This document shows positions 36,907 through 46,121 of a DNA stretch of 64,000 bases, piece after piece. Location of the stretch: NCBI RefSeq assembly GCF_050753385.1, contig NZ_JBLZFZ010000001.1, forward strand, positions 242,738 to 306,737, in the 5' to 3' direction. Both the position numbers and the translations under genes were made by a program. Under the pieces are notes generated by a model, which was not told the origin of the DNA, ran no database searches, and was given only the letters and a program-made list of their open reading frames with translations. The DNA is from Pantanalinema rosaneae. GTDB taxonomy: Bacteria; Cyanobacteriota; Cyanobacteriia; Leptolyngbyales; Leptolyngbyaceae. Position 1 is the stretch's first letter; every line of letters begins with the position of its first letter.

Positions 36907-38193
36907 GCGACGGTGGTGCAGCCTAAGGTAGCGGTAGGGGCGCGAATTCGACCGACTAAAGTCTCCTGGCTGGAAGTGGCGACCATGGCTGTCGAGGCGC
37001 TCTGGAGCAATCGTCTCCGTACCAGCCTGACGATGCTCGGCGTGATTATTGGGATTGCATCGGTGATTATGGTGACTTCGGTGGGACAGGGGGTGCAGAG
37101 AGCCACGGAGCAACAAATCCAGGCATTAGGCACCAATGTCATGCTGGTGTTGGCGGGAGCGGCTCGATCGGGGGGAATTAGTCAAGGCTCCGGCTCGGCA
37201 ACGACCTTAACCTGGGAGGATGCTCAGGCAATCGCCAGACAGGTTCCGGCAGCGGAAGCGGTAACTGCCTATTTACAACGCGGGGGTCAGGTGGTCTATG
37301 GGGAGCAGAATGAATCCACAATGATTCTAGGCGTTGATCTGGCGTATCCTACGGTCAAAGAAATCCATCCTCAAGAAGGGCAGTTTTTTACCCAGGATGA
37401 TTTAGATAATGCCGAGCCTGTGGTGGTGTTGGGAAGCCGCGTTAGAGATGATTTGTTTGGCTCCGGACGACCCGCGATCGGCAATAGTGTACGGATTCAA
37501 ACTGGGCGTTATCGGGTGATTGGGGTGATGGAATCCAAGGGGTCTGTCGGGGGACAGGATCAGGACGATCGCGTGTATATTCCACTGACCAATATGTCAT
37601 CTCGGATTGTTGGCAATAATTCCCTCACGGGTACTGCCATTAGTGGAGTCTGGTTAAAGGCAGCAGACCAGGCTGAACTGGAAGCGGCTCAGTTTCAAGT
37701 CACCAATTTATTACGAGTACGCCATAATATTTATCCTCCTAATCCGGATGATTTTCGGATTAGCAATCAAGTTGACATTATTAACACCTTTAGCAGTGTC
37801 GTGGGATTATTTACGATCTTAGTCAGCGCGATCGCCGGGATTTCCCTGGTCGTCGGTGGCATTGGCATTGCCAATATCATGCTGGTGTCTGTCGTGGAAC
37901 GCACCCGAGAAATTGGGATTCGTAAAGCGATCGGGGCAACGAACAGCGCCATTCTGAGTCAGTTTTTGACGGAAGCGATGATTGTTTCTCTGCTGGGGGG
38001 AGCCTTGGGAGTCTCGATCGGGGTGGGGCTGGCGTTTGCCGCCTCCCGCTTATTTCAATTTCCGTTTGTGGTGTCCCTGTTCTCGATCGTTGCTGGACTT
38101 TCCTTAGCCTTAGTAGTGGGATTGGTGGCGGGAGTAATCCCTGCCCGCAATGCGGCACGCCTCGATCCGATCGCAGCCTTACGGAGTGAATAA
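36859..38193 (+). CDS. MacB-type ABC transporter permease
   Basis: About 444 residues from the ATG at 36859, chosen because AGGAG ends nine bases upstream; any of the ATGs at 36850-36904 could serve, and the frame is open well into the adaptor gene. After the MGK repeats the protein has MacB_PCD topology: one helix near residues 55-80 (SLTMLGVIIGIASVIMVTSVGQGVQ), a periplasmic domain of about 220 residues, and three C-terminal helices of the FtsX domain (ERTREIGIRKAIGA is the coupling segment). It overlaps nothing and starts 22 bp after the adaptor stop. It works with the ATPase encoded 9 bp downstream. Confidence 0.9.
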   Translation: MGKMGKMGKMGKMGKMATVVQPKVAVGARIRPTKVSWLEVATMAVEALWSNRLRTSLTMLGVIIGIASVIMVTSVGQGVQRATEQQIQALGTNVMLVLAGAARSGGISQGSGSATTLTWEDAQAIARQVPAAEAVTAYLQRGGQVVYGEQNESTMILGVDLAYPTVKEIHPQEGQFFTQDDLDNAEPVVVLGSRVRDDLFGSGRPAIGNSVRIQTGRYRVIGVMESKGSVGGQDQDDRVYIPLTNMSSRIVGNNSLTGTAISGVWLKAADQAELEAAQFQVTNLLRVRHNIYPPNPDDFRISNQVDIINTFSSVVGLFTILVSAIAGISLVVGGIGIANIMLVSVVERTREIGIRKAIGATNSAILSQFLTEAMIVSLLGGALGVSIGVGLAFAASRLFQFPFVVSLFSIVAGLSLALVVGLVAGVIPARNAARLDPIAALRSE

Positions 38194-38202
38194 AGCATTG
38201 TT

Positions 38203-38874
38203 ATGGCAACCATGATTTGGATGGAGGATATCATTAAAACCTATCGGCTGGGTGAAATGGATGTCCCGGTGTTAAAAGGGATTAATCTAACGATCGAGGA
38301 AGGTGAATATGTGGCAATTATGGGAGCATCGGGTTCCGGCAAATCCACGTTGATGAATATCATTGGTTGCCTCGATCGTCCTTCGGATGGACATTATGTG
38401 CTGGAAGGCAGAAATCTCACCAGCTTAAACAATGAGGAGTTAGCCTACATTCGCAATCAACGGATTGGCTTCGTATTTCAACAATTCAACTTGCTGACGC
38501 GATCGACGGCCTTAGAAAATGTCATGTTACCGATGGTATATGCGGGCATCCCCAAATCCCAGCGACGGCGACGTGCCGAGGAAGCCTTAGTCCGGGTTGG
38601 GTTGGCAGAACGGCTATTGAACCGTCCCAATCAGTTATCCGGCGGACAACAGCAACGGGTGGCGATCGCTCGGGCACTGGTCAATCGTCCGGCGTTAGTG
38701 TTAGCTGACGAACCCACAGGCGCACTTGATACGCAAACCTCCCATGAGGTGATGAATCTGCTGACGGATTTAAACCATCAAGGGATTACGATCGTCATTG
38801 TCACCCACGAACCGGATGTTGCTGCCCAAACCCAGCGCACCATACATGTCAAAGATGGGTTAGTCGTTGATTAG
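38203..38874 (+). CDS. MacB-type ABC transporter ATP-binding protein
   Basis: The product has 223 residues: Walker A GASGSGKST near residue 41, signature LSGGQQQR, Walker B LVLADEPTGALD and H-loop VTHEPD. The MacB/LolD-type insert VFQQFNLL is present. It is the last gene of the adaptor-permease-ATPase operon and ends 91 bp before the convergent CHASE kinase. Related systems export macrolides, peptides or lipoproteins; the substrate here is unknown. Confidence 0.95.
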   Translation: MATMIWMEDIIKTYRLGEMDVPVLKGINLTIEEGEYVAIMGASGSGKSTLMNIIGCLDRPSDGHYVLEGRNLTSLNNEELAYIRNQRIGFVFQQFNLLTRSTALENVMLPMVYAGIPKSQRRRRAEEALVRVGLAERLLNRPNQLSGGQQQRVAIARALVNRPALVLADEPTGALDTQTSHEVMNLLTDLNHQGITIVIVTHEPDVAAQTQRTIHVKDGLVVD

Positions 38875-38965
38875 TCCGCTACCAGGAGCGATCGCGCCGC
38901 TAAGACCTGCTGAACAACGGGACTGATCGCTTGCAAGTCTGTCCAAGGACAGCTGAATCCCAACA

Positions 38966-41900
38966 TTAGGATTTGAGATGAGTACATTCGACGATCGCCT
39001 GCACCAAGGCAATGGGATTAATTGGTTTGGTTAAGTGATATTGAAATCCGGCTGACAATGCCTGCTGTCGATTCAGTTCGCCAGCATACGCCGTTAACGC
39101 GATCGCGGGAATCTGTCCGCCCTGATCTGCCGCTAACGATCGGATCTGACGAATCAACTCATAGCCATCGGCTTCGGGCATTCCAATATCACTCACCAAC
39201 ACATCCGGTTGGAAACTGGGTAAAATAGCCAATGCCTGTTTAACCGTTGCCGCCGCTGTCACCGTTGCCCCTGCTTGGGTCAATACGGTTGTAATCAACT
39301 CCCTCGCATCAGCTTCATCATCCACGATTAAAAGTTTCATCCCCTTTAGAGCTTGGGATGGTGAGAGCAGTTTTTCTAAGGATTTAGTGGGTACATTTAA
39401 AGTCATTTTGTCTAAGGGAAACATCGCCACAAACGTCGCTCCCTGATTTTCACCATCACTGTTCACATAAATCATGCCCCCATGTAACTCTACTAAATGT
39501 CGCACGATCGCCAAACCTAATCCTAATCCACCATAATGACGAGTGGTTGAACTATCCGCCTGCCGAAAGCGATCGAACACATACGGGAGGAAATCGGCGG
39601 GGATCCCACGACCAGTATCACTTACCGTCAATTGCGCTACAGTTCTTCCTAACTTACCTCCAGATTCTGCCACCGATGCTGGTAATTCAACTCGTTGTAA
39701 ATTCACTTGCACTTCCCCCATCTCTGGTGTGAACTTAATCGCATTTGAGAGTAGATTCCAGACAATTTGTTGTAACCGATTCGCATCTCCTTGCAAAGTC
39801 AGCGATGTATCGAGTTGCGATCGCACCGTAATTTGTTTTGCCGCTACATTAGGCTGAACTGTTTCCATGACAATGTCTACGATCGCCGCTAAATTAACCT
39901 CCGTTAAATGTAATTGAAGTTTCCCAGTAATGATTCGTGAGACATCCAGTAAATCTTCAATCAATCGCATTAATGATTGGGTATTGCGATCGATGGTTTC
40001 CAGCGCCCGAGCCGTCGTTGCCGCATCAAACTGGCGAGTTCGTAATAACTGCGTCCAACCTACCATAGCATTTAGCGGAGTCCGAAGTTCATGGGACAGC
40101 ACCGCCAGAAACTCATCCTTCATGCGATTCGCCTGCACCAATTCTTCCGTTTGTTGCTGCAATGTTTGGACGAGATATGCCCGTTCTAAAGCGGTCGCAA
40201 TTTGATCGGCTACCACCTGTAACAAGGCTAATTCATCCTCCCGAAAACACTCTCGCTTGCAAGTACCAAACGCGATCGTTCCAATCACCTGATCACCCGA
40301 CAGCATGGGATAACAGGCATAAGCTGCCAAATGTAGCGATCGCAGTAATGTGGTTTTCGGATCGGTTGATTGTTGCGCCTGTTCAACAATACAGGGCTTA
40401 CCCGTTTGAGCCACTAAGCCACAAATTGTATCCTCAATTCGCAGGCAGCGAATCGTTTCGGCAGCAGCAGCAGGAATACCGCTATAGGTGTTGAGCAATA
40501 GTTTTTGACTGTTGCGATCGATCAAATAATTGAAATAAATTTCTAAGTCCAAGTGATTAGAGAGTTGACTAAACAAACTACTTATAAAGTCGGTTGGTTG
40601 GTCATGCAACAGCAGACTACTTGACATGGCATACAGCAAGCCCAGTCGCTCATTGCTACGTTTTAAGGCTTGTTCAGCTAATTCGCGTTCTGTAATATCC
40701 TCATGGAGTAGCACAACTTCCCGAATTTGCCCGATCTGATCTTTGACTGGATAGATATAAGCCTGTACCCAGCGCGGAATCCCGGTAGGACTGTCTGGCA
40801 GAGATTGCTTCGGATCATATCGGACTGGCGGAATCGCCGTTGCCCGCCCCGCAAAGGCTTGCTTAATATAGGGCATGAGGCCCATTTCAATCAGTTGCGG
40901 ATCTTGGAGCAGATTGTAATGATCGAGCTGATCCAGGGTTAATCCCCACAATTCTTCCCAGGCACGATTTACCTGCACTGAAGTCCCATCGGGAGCCAGA
41001 ATTTGAATACTCAGAGAGGATTGCTCCACTAAAGTCCGAAATCGCACCTCTGACTGGCGTAACCAAATCGCTGTTTGCTCGATCGTCTGACGGGCGCGAA
41101 CCTGTGCCCAGGTCAATCCAGACAATACCAAGCCACCTAAAATACCTGCCAGTAAAATGTAACGGGCATAGCGGCTTTCAGATGCCTGCTCCAGGCTCAA
41201 TCGCGAGGCAATGACCAGACTCCAGGTGCGACCAGCCACATTAATTTGTCGCACTGCCCTAAACTGGGACGGATGGCTAGCTAAACTGGGATGGGGACTA
41301 CGGAGCAGGGATTCGGGGCGCAGATCAGTGCCATCGTAAACCCATACATTCACCAGTCGTCGGTTTTGATACCGAAAAATTCCTTCAAACAGATCATCTG
41401 CCCGAAAGGGACTATAGATAAAACCCTGAAGCTGCGATCGGCGTTCTGCCAGGGTAGCGGGTACCGTGTTACTCCGATAAATCGGTGAATACAGCAAAAA
41501 GCCTGCCTGTTTTTGGGGATCAATTTCCTGTACCAACGTCACCCGCCCGGAAACCGCCGGTTGTCCAGTATCTCGCGCCTGCTCCATCGCCGCCCGTCGT
41601 GTCGCTTCCGTAAACATGTCATAGCCAATCGCCGCCTGGTTGCGACGATCCATCGGTTCCAGGTAAATGATCGCGTGATACTCGCTGCGAGGAGTTTGGG
41701 GACGAATGCTAAAGTTAGACAACCCCTGGCGGCGCATGTCTGCCGTTAAATCGGGAAGCTGCTCCGGCTGAAGACGGATGGTGTAGCCAAACCCTTGAAT
41801 ACCCGGATAATGTTCCCGGAGTTTTAACTGGGCAACGAAGTTTTGAAAGCTCTGGCGACTAACGGTATCGCTGGCGGCAAATAACCCGGCTCCCGATCGT

Positions 41901-42097
41901 AACAAGGCGGTGTAAGTAGTTAAACGTTGCTGAATTTCAGCTTCAGTTCGCTGTACCTCATTCTCAAACCGCAATTGGTCTTTGCTTCTAGCCGTACTCT
42001 CAGCATAATGAGCCGAAAGCGCCGTCAGGGATAGGGTTCCTATTAGGACAATATAGGGTAACCAGTGGCGATGTAGCTGAGTTAGGCGGTTAGCCAT
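38966..42097 (-). CDS. CHASE-domain hybrid histidine kinase with receiver
   Basis: The product has 1043 residues. A first membrane helix at about 14-30 and a second at about 312-332 bracket an extracytoplasmic CHASE domain (about 75-290, with FAASDTVSRQSFQNFV and GIQGFGYTIRL). Then come PAS (about 345-470), GAF (about 490-640), HisKA (LSHELRTPLNAMVGW), HATPase (NLLSNAIKF, DTGRGIP, GLGLAIV) and a receiver (VDDEADAR, VSDIGMPEADGYE, LTKPI). CHASE domains bind small extracellular ligands such as cytokinin-like molecules or short peptides. No partner gene is adjacent. Confidence 0.95.
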   Translation of the reverse strand: MANRLTQLHRHWLPYIVLIGTLSLTALSAHYAESTARSKDQLRFENEVQRTEAEIQQRLTTYTALLRSGAGLFAASDTVSRQSFQNFVAQLKLREHYPGIQGFGYTIRLQPEQLPDLTADMRRQGLSNFSIRPQTPRSEYHAIIYLEPMDRRNQAAIGYDMFTEATRRAAMEQARDTGQPAVSGRVTLVQEIDPQKQAGFLLYSPIYRSNTVPATLAERRSQLQGFIYSPFRADDLFEGIFRYQNRRLVNVWVYDGTDLRPESLLRSPHPSLASHPSQFRAVRQINVAGRTWSLVIASRLSLEQASESRYARYILLAGILGGLVLSGLTWAQVRARQTIEQTAIWLRQSEVRFRTLVEQSSLSIQILAPDGTSVQVNRAWEELWGLTLDQLDHYNLLQDPQLIEMGLMPYIKQAFAGRATAIPPVRYDPKQSLPDSPTGIPRWVQAYIYPVKDQIGQIREVVLLHEDITERELAEQALKRSNERLGLLYAMSSSLLLHDQPTDFISSLFSQLSNHLDLEIYFNYLIDRNSQKLLLNTYSGIPAAAAETIRCLRIEDTICGLVAQTGKPCIVEQAQQSTDPKTTLLRSLHLAAYACYPMLSGDQVIGTIAFGTCKRECFREDELALLQVVADQIATALERAYLVQTLQQQTEELVQANRMKDEFLAVLSHELRTPLNAMVGWTQLLRTRQFDAATTARALETIDRNTQSLMRLIEDLLDVSRIITGKLQLHLTEVNLAAIVDIVMETVQPNVAAKQITVRSQLDTSLTLQGDANRLQQIVWNLLSNAIKFTPEMGEVQVNLQRVELPASVAESGGKLGRTVAQLTVSDTGRGIPADFLPYVFDRFRQADSSTTRHYGGLGLGLAIVRHLVELHGGMIYVNSDGENQGATFVAMFPLDKMTLNVPTKSLEKLLSPSQALKGMKLLIVDDEADARELITTVLTQAGATVTAAATVKQALAILPSFQPDVLVSDIGMPEADGYELIRQIRSLAADQGGQIPAIALTAYAGELNRQQALSAGFQYHLTKPINPIALVQAIVECTHLKS

Positions 42098-42582
42098 ACA
42101 TTCACCATCCAGCTAAGATGAGCGATCGCTGAATCCACAAAGCTGCTCCAGCTTGATATACAACGAGCTTAGGGAACTCCCAGAATTGGGGGGCTAGGGG
42201 GGCTAAATGCGGGATTTTGAGGTGGTTGAGGAGCTGTGTATACACTGTAGCCTTGCCAAGGTGGGGATCGCTGAGGGACGCATAGAACAAACCATACCTT
42301 TTCAACTATCCTCTGAGACGAATCATCCACGAAATCGTATTGCCATGTTAAAGGATTCTGATGCCATTTCACACTCATAATTAAGGCAATTTATCACTTT
42401 GCCTTTAACCCGTATTATCCGTATTTCCATGCAGAAGTGGTTTAAACCCTTGCCAGAGCCCCCTACAGCTATCTAATTTCAATTGTAAAAGCAGTTGTTT
42501 TTAGTAGATGTTTTTCCCATGGTTTTGATACATTTATTGGCAGTTACAAACACAGTCCGAGCCAACCCAGAGATTGTCGCGA
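42098..42582. other. Intergenic region with G-rich repeat-like segment
   Basis: 485 bp without a credible gene. The part around 42120-42300 contains runs such as GGGGGGCTAGGGGGGCT and looks like the dispersed intergenic repeats common in cyanobacteria; small frames read through it on the minus strand are Pro/Leu-rich and probably not expressed. No second copy is in this window. Confidence 0.4.
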
Positions 42583-43815
42583 CTAGGCTTTTTGGTCTAA
42601 TTTGATCACGGCTTCGAGGGCAGCTTTCTCCTGTGCCCGTTTCACATAGGGCTGGAATTCTGCCACCGTCCAGCCGGTTAACAAACAAAGCTGTTCCGCC
42701 GTCATCCCTCGCATCAACATTTCTACACACCAAGTTTGTTGAGCTTGCTCGATCGCCAGCACTTGCCCTTCTAATGAACGTAACCCTTCTGTCCAGAGGT
42801 GCCATTGTTGACGGAACTCTAGTTCAGATAACGGATCTCCAGATTGATTTAAGAATAGAGCGGATTGTTGATCCTTACGGCTTTTTAGCCATTGTGTCAG
42901 TGGGTTGTGAGTATAGGAGCCATACCGCTTGCCCATAATCCATTGGTTAATTGGCACTAATCGCTCATTGCGTGGCTGCACCTGGAGGAGTTGTTGATGG
43001 GCATGGCTGAAATAATGCGATCGCTTTAAGCCCACCATCTCGATTGGACTTAGTCCAGCACCAAACAAGACATACGCCAGCGCATAGTCTTGTAATCCGA
43101 TTTTTTTTGTCCGTTGTAAAATTAATCGAACGGTATCAGCCGATAGGTCTGCCACTTTGAACAGCCGAACTGGACTATGACTCACCGAATTGGCAGGCTC
43201 AGGCAAGGGCGATGTCGCCGATACTGCTCCATGCAGAAACAGCGTGACTAAATTCTCCAAAAAATCATGGCGATCTTGCCAGAGGTGATGTAACTCGCTG
43301 GTAAACTCAATCACGGCATATCCCAGTAACATGCCATTCAGTAAACTTGCCAGTTTTTCTGCCGGAAGATAGGTGTGTAATTGCCCGCGATCGATCACAG
43401 TTTGAAAATATTCCGCCACATAATGATTCGCCTGGGTAAACCCCCGTCCTAAGGCTTGGCGGTTTTCGGACGGAAAATGTCCGGCTTCCCCCACCACCGA
43501 TCGCACCACCTCCGGGACGCGATCGAGGGCCTGCAAACAGGCTGTGGCATAGGCTTTGAGGGCTTGATGAATACTATTAGCTTGTTCTGCTTCTTGAATT
43601 AACGCTTGTCCTAATTGGGTAAAGACAGCCGCATCTTCAATCACCGCCAGCAATAGTCCATGTTTACTACCAAAATGCCGAAATAACGTGACTTCATTCA
43701 CGCCAGCCGATTCCGCAATTTGCTTGGTGGTCGTGGCAGTCACACCTTGAGCCGCAAATAATTCTAGAGCCGTGTGGATTAAACGCTGTCGGGTTGGATG
43801 GGGGGAGGCAGGCAT
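42583..43815 (-). CDS. TetR regulator fused to a tyrosine-recombinase-like domain
   Basis: 410 residues from the ATG at 43815; an upstream start at 43851 would read through operator copy 1. Residues about 5-60 are a TetR helix-turn-helix (TTTKQIAESAGVNEVTLFRHF) and up to about 200 a helical ligand domain (SVVGEAGHFPSENRQALGRGF). From about 215 the sequence follows the phage-integrase fold: QDYALAYVLFGAGLSPIEMVGLK matches the usual GLRxSE-box block but with Ser in place of the first catalytic Arg, and GMTAEQLCLLTGWTVAEFQPYV matches the block around LGH and the Tyr, with Gly-Trp instead of Gly-His. The HxLR motif is missing, so it is probably a DNA-binding or dimerisation module without recombinase activity. 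Divergent from a desaturase gene. Confidence 0.8.
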   Translation of the reverse strand: MPASPHPTRQRLIHTALELFAAQGVTATTTKQIAESAGVNEVTLFRHFGSKHGLLLAVIEDAAVFTQLGQALIQEAEQANSIHQALKAYATACLQALDRVPEVVRSVVGEAGHFPSENRQALGRGFTQANHYVAEYFQTVIDRGQLHTYLPAEKLASLLNGMLLGYAVIEFTSELHHLWQDRHDFLENLVTLFLHGAVSATSPLPEPANSVSHSPVRLFKVADLSADTVRLILQRTKKIGLQDYALAYVLFGAGLSPIEMVGLKRSHYFSHAHQQLLQVQPRNERLVPINQWIMGKRYGSYTHNPLTQWLKSRKDQQSALFLNQSGDPLSELEFRQQWHLWTEGLRSLEGQVLAIEQAQQTWCVEMLMRGMTAEQLCLLTGWTVAEFQPYVKRAQEKAALEAVIKLDQKA

Positions 43816-43823
43816 GGGGGAAA

Positions 43824-43840
43824 TGCAAGTGACACTTGCA
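43824..43840. promoter_or_regulatory. Palindromic operator copy 1 (TetR fusion/desaturase)
   Basis: TGCAAGTGACACTTGCA is a perfect palindrome of 8-bp arms around one A, nine bases upstream of the chosen regulator start. A second, near-identical copy lies 46 bp away. The obvious ligand is the adjacent TetR-family protein. Confidence 0.75.
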
Positions 43841-43869
43841 GAATAAAACAATAATTGTTAGGCTACAGA

Positions 43870-43886
43870 TGTAAGTAACACTTGCA
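43870..43886. promoter_or_regulatory. Palindromic operator copy 2 (TetR fusion/desaturase)
   Basis: TGTAAGTAACACTTGCA matches copy 1 at all but two positions, both in the left arm. It ends 29 bp before the desaturase start, in promoter position for that gene. Confidence 0.7.
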
Positions 43887-43915
43887 TACTCTCTGCTACT
43901 GTAACAAGGATTTTC

Positions 43916-44758
43916 ATGACCTCTCATCCAGTTGCCACCGCTTCCGATCGCGGTGATTCATTTGTCCTCAATTGGACAAATATTGCATTTTTCACGGTAT
44001 TCCATCTGCTCGCCCTCTCCGCGTTCTGGTGCTTTTCCTGGTCAGCCTTAGGCGTTGCCATTCTATTGCATTGGCTATTTGGCAGCATCGGCATTTGTCT
44101 GGGATATCATCGGTTGCTGACTCATCGCAGTTTGCAATTACCTAAGGGCTTAGAATACGCGGTCGCCGTGATTGGTGCCTTGGCGCTGCAAGGAGGCCCG
44201 ATCTTTTGGGTATCAGGACACCGTCGCCATCACCTGGATACCGAAGATATTGATAAAGACCCTTACTCCGCCCGCCGGGGATTTTGGTGGAGCCACATGC
44301 TCTGGCTATTCTACAAACGTCCCGAATTCTTTGGCTATGAGGCATACCGCCATTTCGCCCCCGATCTCGATCGCGATCCCGTTTATCGTTGGTTAGATCG
44401 TTACTTTTTACTGTTGCAACTCCCGCTCGGTGTGGGGCTATACCTGTTAGGGGGCTGGTCATTTGTCGTATACGGCTTGTTTGTTCGCGCCGTTTTACTC
44501 TGGCATAGCACCTGGCTGATCAACTCCGCCACTCATATTACAGGCTACCGCACTCACGATTCTGACGACAACTCTCGTAACCTCTGGTGGGCAGCCATTC
44601 TCACCTATGGCGAGGGGTGGCATAACAACCATCATGCCTATCCCAATGTCGCGAAGGCTGGCTGGAAATGGTGGGAAATTGACATGACTTGGTGGGCGAT
44701 CGTGCTCCTGAAACAATTGGGTCTAGCCCGTCGCATTGTCTTACCACCAACCAGTTAA
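43916..44758 (+). CDS. Acyl-lipid/acyl-CoA desaturase (delta-9 type)
   Basis: The product has 280 residues. The three di-iron histidine boxes are present: HRLLTH (near residue 66), HRRHH (near 104) and HNNHH (near 240). Hydrophobic segments at about 20-60 and 155-190 would anchor it in the membrane. Delta-9 desaturases of this type introduce the first double bond into stearoyl chains and help maintain membrane fluidity. It is divergent from the TetR fusion across two palindromes, analogous in layout to the TetR-family regulator DesT and its desaturase genes in Pseudomonas. Confidence 0.93.
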   Translation: MTSHPVATASDRGDSFVLNWTNIAFFTVFHLLALSAFWCFSWSALGVAILLHWLFGSIGICLGYHRLLTHRSLQLPKGLEYAVAVIGALALQGGPIFWVSGHRRHHLDTEDIDKDPYSARRGFWWSHMLWLFYKRPEFFGYEAYRHFAPDLDRDPVYRWLDRYFLLLQLPLGVGLYLLGGWSFVVYGLFVRAVLLWHSTWLINSATHITGYRTHDSDDNSRNLWWAAILTYGEGWHNNHHAYPNVAKAGWKWWEIDMTWWAIVLLKQLGLARRIVLPPTS

Positions 44759-44925
44759 GAGATTAACTTGACGTTCAGCAATTCTTTTAATTGGCTTAAG
44801 CCTTCATTTAGGAAATCCATGCTAGGCTTGGGGCATCTTGGAAATTATTTTCGGTTGGCTAACCTTGTTCACAGGCGATTCTCCGAATTTAACTCTCCAC
44901 CCAAATTTGATTCGGAGGAATCACG

Positions 44926-45225
44926 ATGTCTATCTACGTTGGGAATTTGTCTTATCAAGTGACCGAGGCAGGAATTTCCGAAGCGTTCTCTGAATATGGC
45001 ACTGTTAAGCGAGTTCAACTACCAACTGACCGGGAAACTGGACGGGTTCGGGGATTTGCCTTTGTGGAAATGGAAACTGAAGCGGAGGAATCCGCTGCGA
45101 TCGAAGCCCTGGATGGTGCCGAGTGGATGGGACGCGATCTCAAGGTAAACAAAGCCAGACCACGTGAAGATCGAGGATCTTCTAGAGGGAACTGGTCAAA
45201 CAATAATCGGTCTTCTCGCTACTAA
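44926..45225 (+). CDS. RRM-type RNA-binding protein (cyanobacterial Rbp)
   Basis: The product has 99 residues. One RNA recognition motif has RNP2 IYVGNL at residues 3-8 and RNP1 RGFAFVEM near residue 43, followed by a short Gly/Ser/Arg/Asn-rich tail. A GGAGG lies just upstream of the ATG. In Anabaena such genes are cold-induced and often adjacent to rpsU, as here; they also help localise mRNAs. A terminator follows at 45271. Confidence 0.95.
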   Translation: MSIYVGNLSYQVTEAGISEAFSEYGTVKRVQLPTDRETGRVRGFAFVEMETEAEESAAIEALDGAEWMGRDLKVNKARPREDRGSSRGNWSNNNRSSRY

Positions 45226-45270
45226 CTCACGACTAAACAGTCAACTAAGACCAAAACATGAGAGTCTTGA

Positions 45271-45291
45271 GGGTAGACAAGGCGTCTACCC
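45271..45291 (+). terminator. Rho-independent-type terminator after the RRM gene
   Basis: GGGTAGAC pairs with GTCTACCC around a 5-base loop, and TATTTTGTTT follows. It lies 45 bp after the stop codon. Confidence 0.8.
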
Positions 45292-45462
45292 TATTTTGTT
45301 TATCTCTGCTTGAGTCAAGCTGTTTGCCCATTCAGCTAGAGATCAGGAGTCAGAACTCAAGTGTTCAATTGATGTGAATTTTGCAGATTTTTGACCTGTC
45401 AAAGTTGAGTTTGACAGCACCTTTGCTCAGTTCACATGCTCGTAAATTCAATAGGAGATCAA

Positions 45463-45648
45463 ATGGCACAAGTAATTCTTGGTGAAGATGAAGGAATTGA
45501 ATCCGCTTTACGTCGCTTCAAACGTAAAGTGATCAATGCTGGAATTTTTCCAGATATGAGAAAGAATCGCCACTTTGAAACCCCAATTCAAAAGCAAAAG
45601 CGCAAAGCCCTAGCCAAACAAAAACGTCGCCGTCGTCGTTTCAACTAA
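45463..45648 (+). CDS. rpsU: 30S ribosomal protein S21
   Basis: The product has 61 residues, the usual size. The start at 45463 follows an AGGAG; an in-frame ATG nine codons earlier gives a non-conserved extension. The sequence has the S21 core (EGIESALRRFKRKV, RRRRRF end). It is part of the small-subunit platform near the anti-Shine-Dalgarno region. It stands 237 bp downstream of the RRM gene, the known rbp-rpsU arrangement of cyanobacteria. Confidence 0.96.
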   Translation: MAQVILGEDEGIESALRRFKRKVINAGIFPDMRKNRHFETPIQKQKRKALAKQKRRRRRFN

Positions 45649-45705
45649 ATGATTTTCAGTTTCACTCAGGTCATCATCCAGCCCACCCTTACTTTGCGGA
45701 ACTCT

Positions 45706-46026
45706 ATGGATATCAAAGAGCTGATCAGCCGTTACAAAGCTGGTCAACGTGACTTCCGAAACTTAAACCTCATTGCCGCGAATCTACGGAATCTCAATTT
45801 GATGGGTGCTAACTTGAGTGGAACTAACTTAAGTGGAGCCAATTTAACAAGAACAAATTTGAGTTATGCTAATTTGACTGGAGCAAATTTAACGAAGGCA
45901 AAGTTAATTAATACTAATTTGACCAATGCAAATCTCAGCAATGCTAGCTTAAGTGGTGTTGATCTCAGCCAAACTAATCTGAGCCAGACCTATTTGCAGG
46001 GGGCAAGCTTACCGGATGATTTTTAG
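45706..46026 (+). CDS. Pentapeptide repeat protein
   Basis: About 106 residues from the ATG at 45706; the frame also opens at 45649 directly after the rpsU stop. After about 18 N-terminal residues, consecutive A(N/D)LxX pentapeptides (GANLS, GTNLS, GANLT, YANLT and so on, about 16 units) should form a right-handed quadrilateral beta-helix. No signal peptide. These proteins are very common in cyanobacteria and the function is usually unknown. Only 57 bp separate it from rpsU, so it may be co-transcribed. Confidence 0.92.
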   Translation: MDIKELISRYKAGQRDFRNLNLIAANLRNLNLMGANLSGTNLSGANLTRTNLSYANLTGANLTKAKLINTNLTNANLSNASLSGVDLSQTNLSQTYLQGASLPDDF

Positions 46027-46121
46027 ATTGCCCAAGCTGAATTTGAACGTTAGTGCGATTAGGTTCCGGCAGCATTACCAATCTAGCACTTGTTCGGTTC
46101 TATCAAGAGGTTGACTCAACT

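Noticed and set aside
42102..42378. Minus-strand ORFs around 42102-42378
   Set aside because: Pro/Leu-rich composition produced by a G-rich intergenic repeat; no ribosome site and no family features.
42583..43815. An active integrase or mobile element next to the desaturase
   Set aside because: The catalytic Arg and HxLR motifs are missing, and no attachment sites, transposase or excisionase genes lie nearby.
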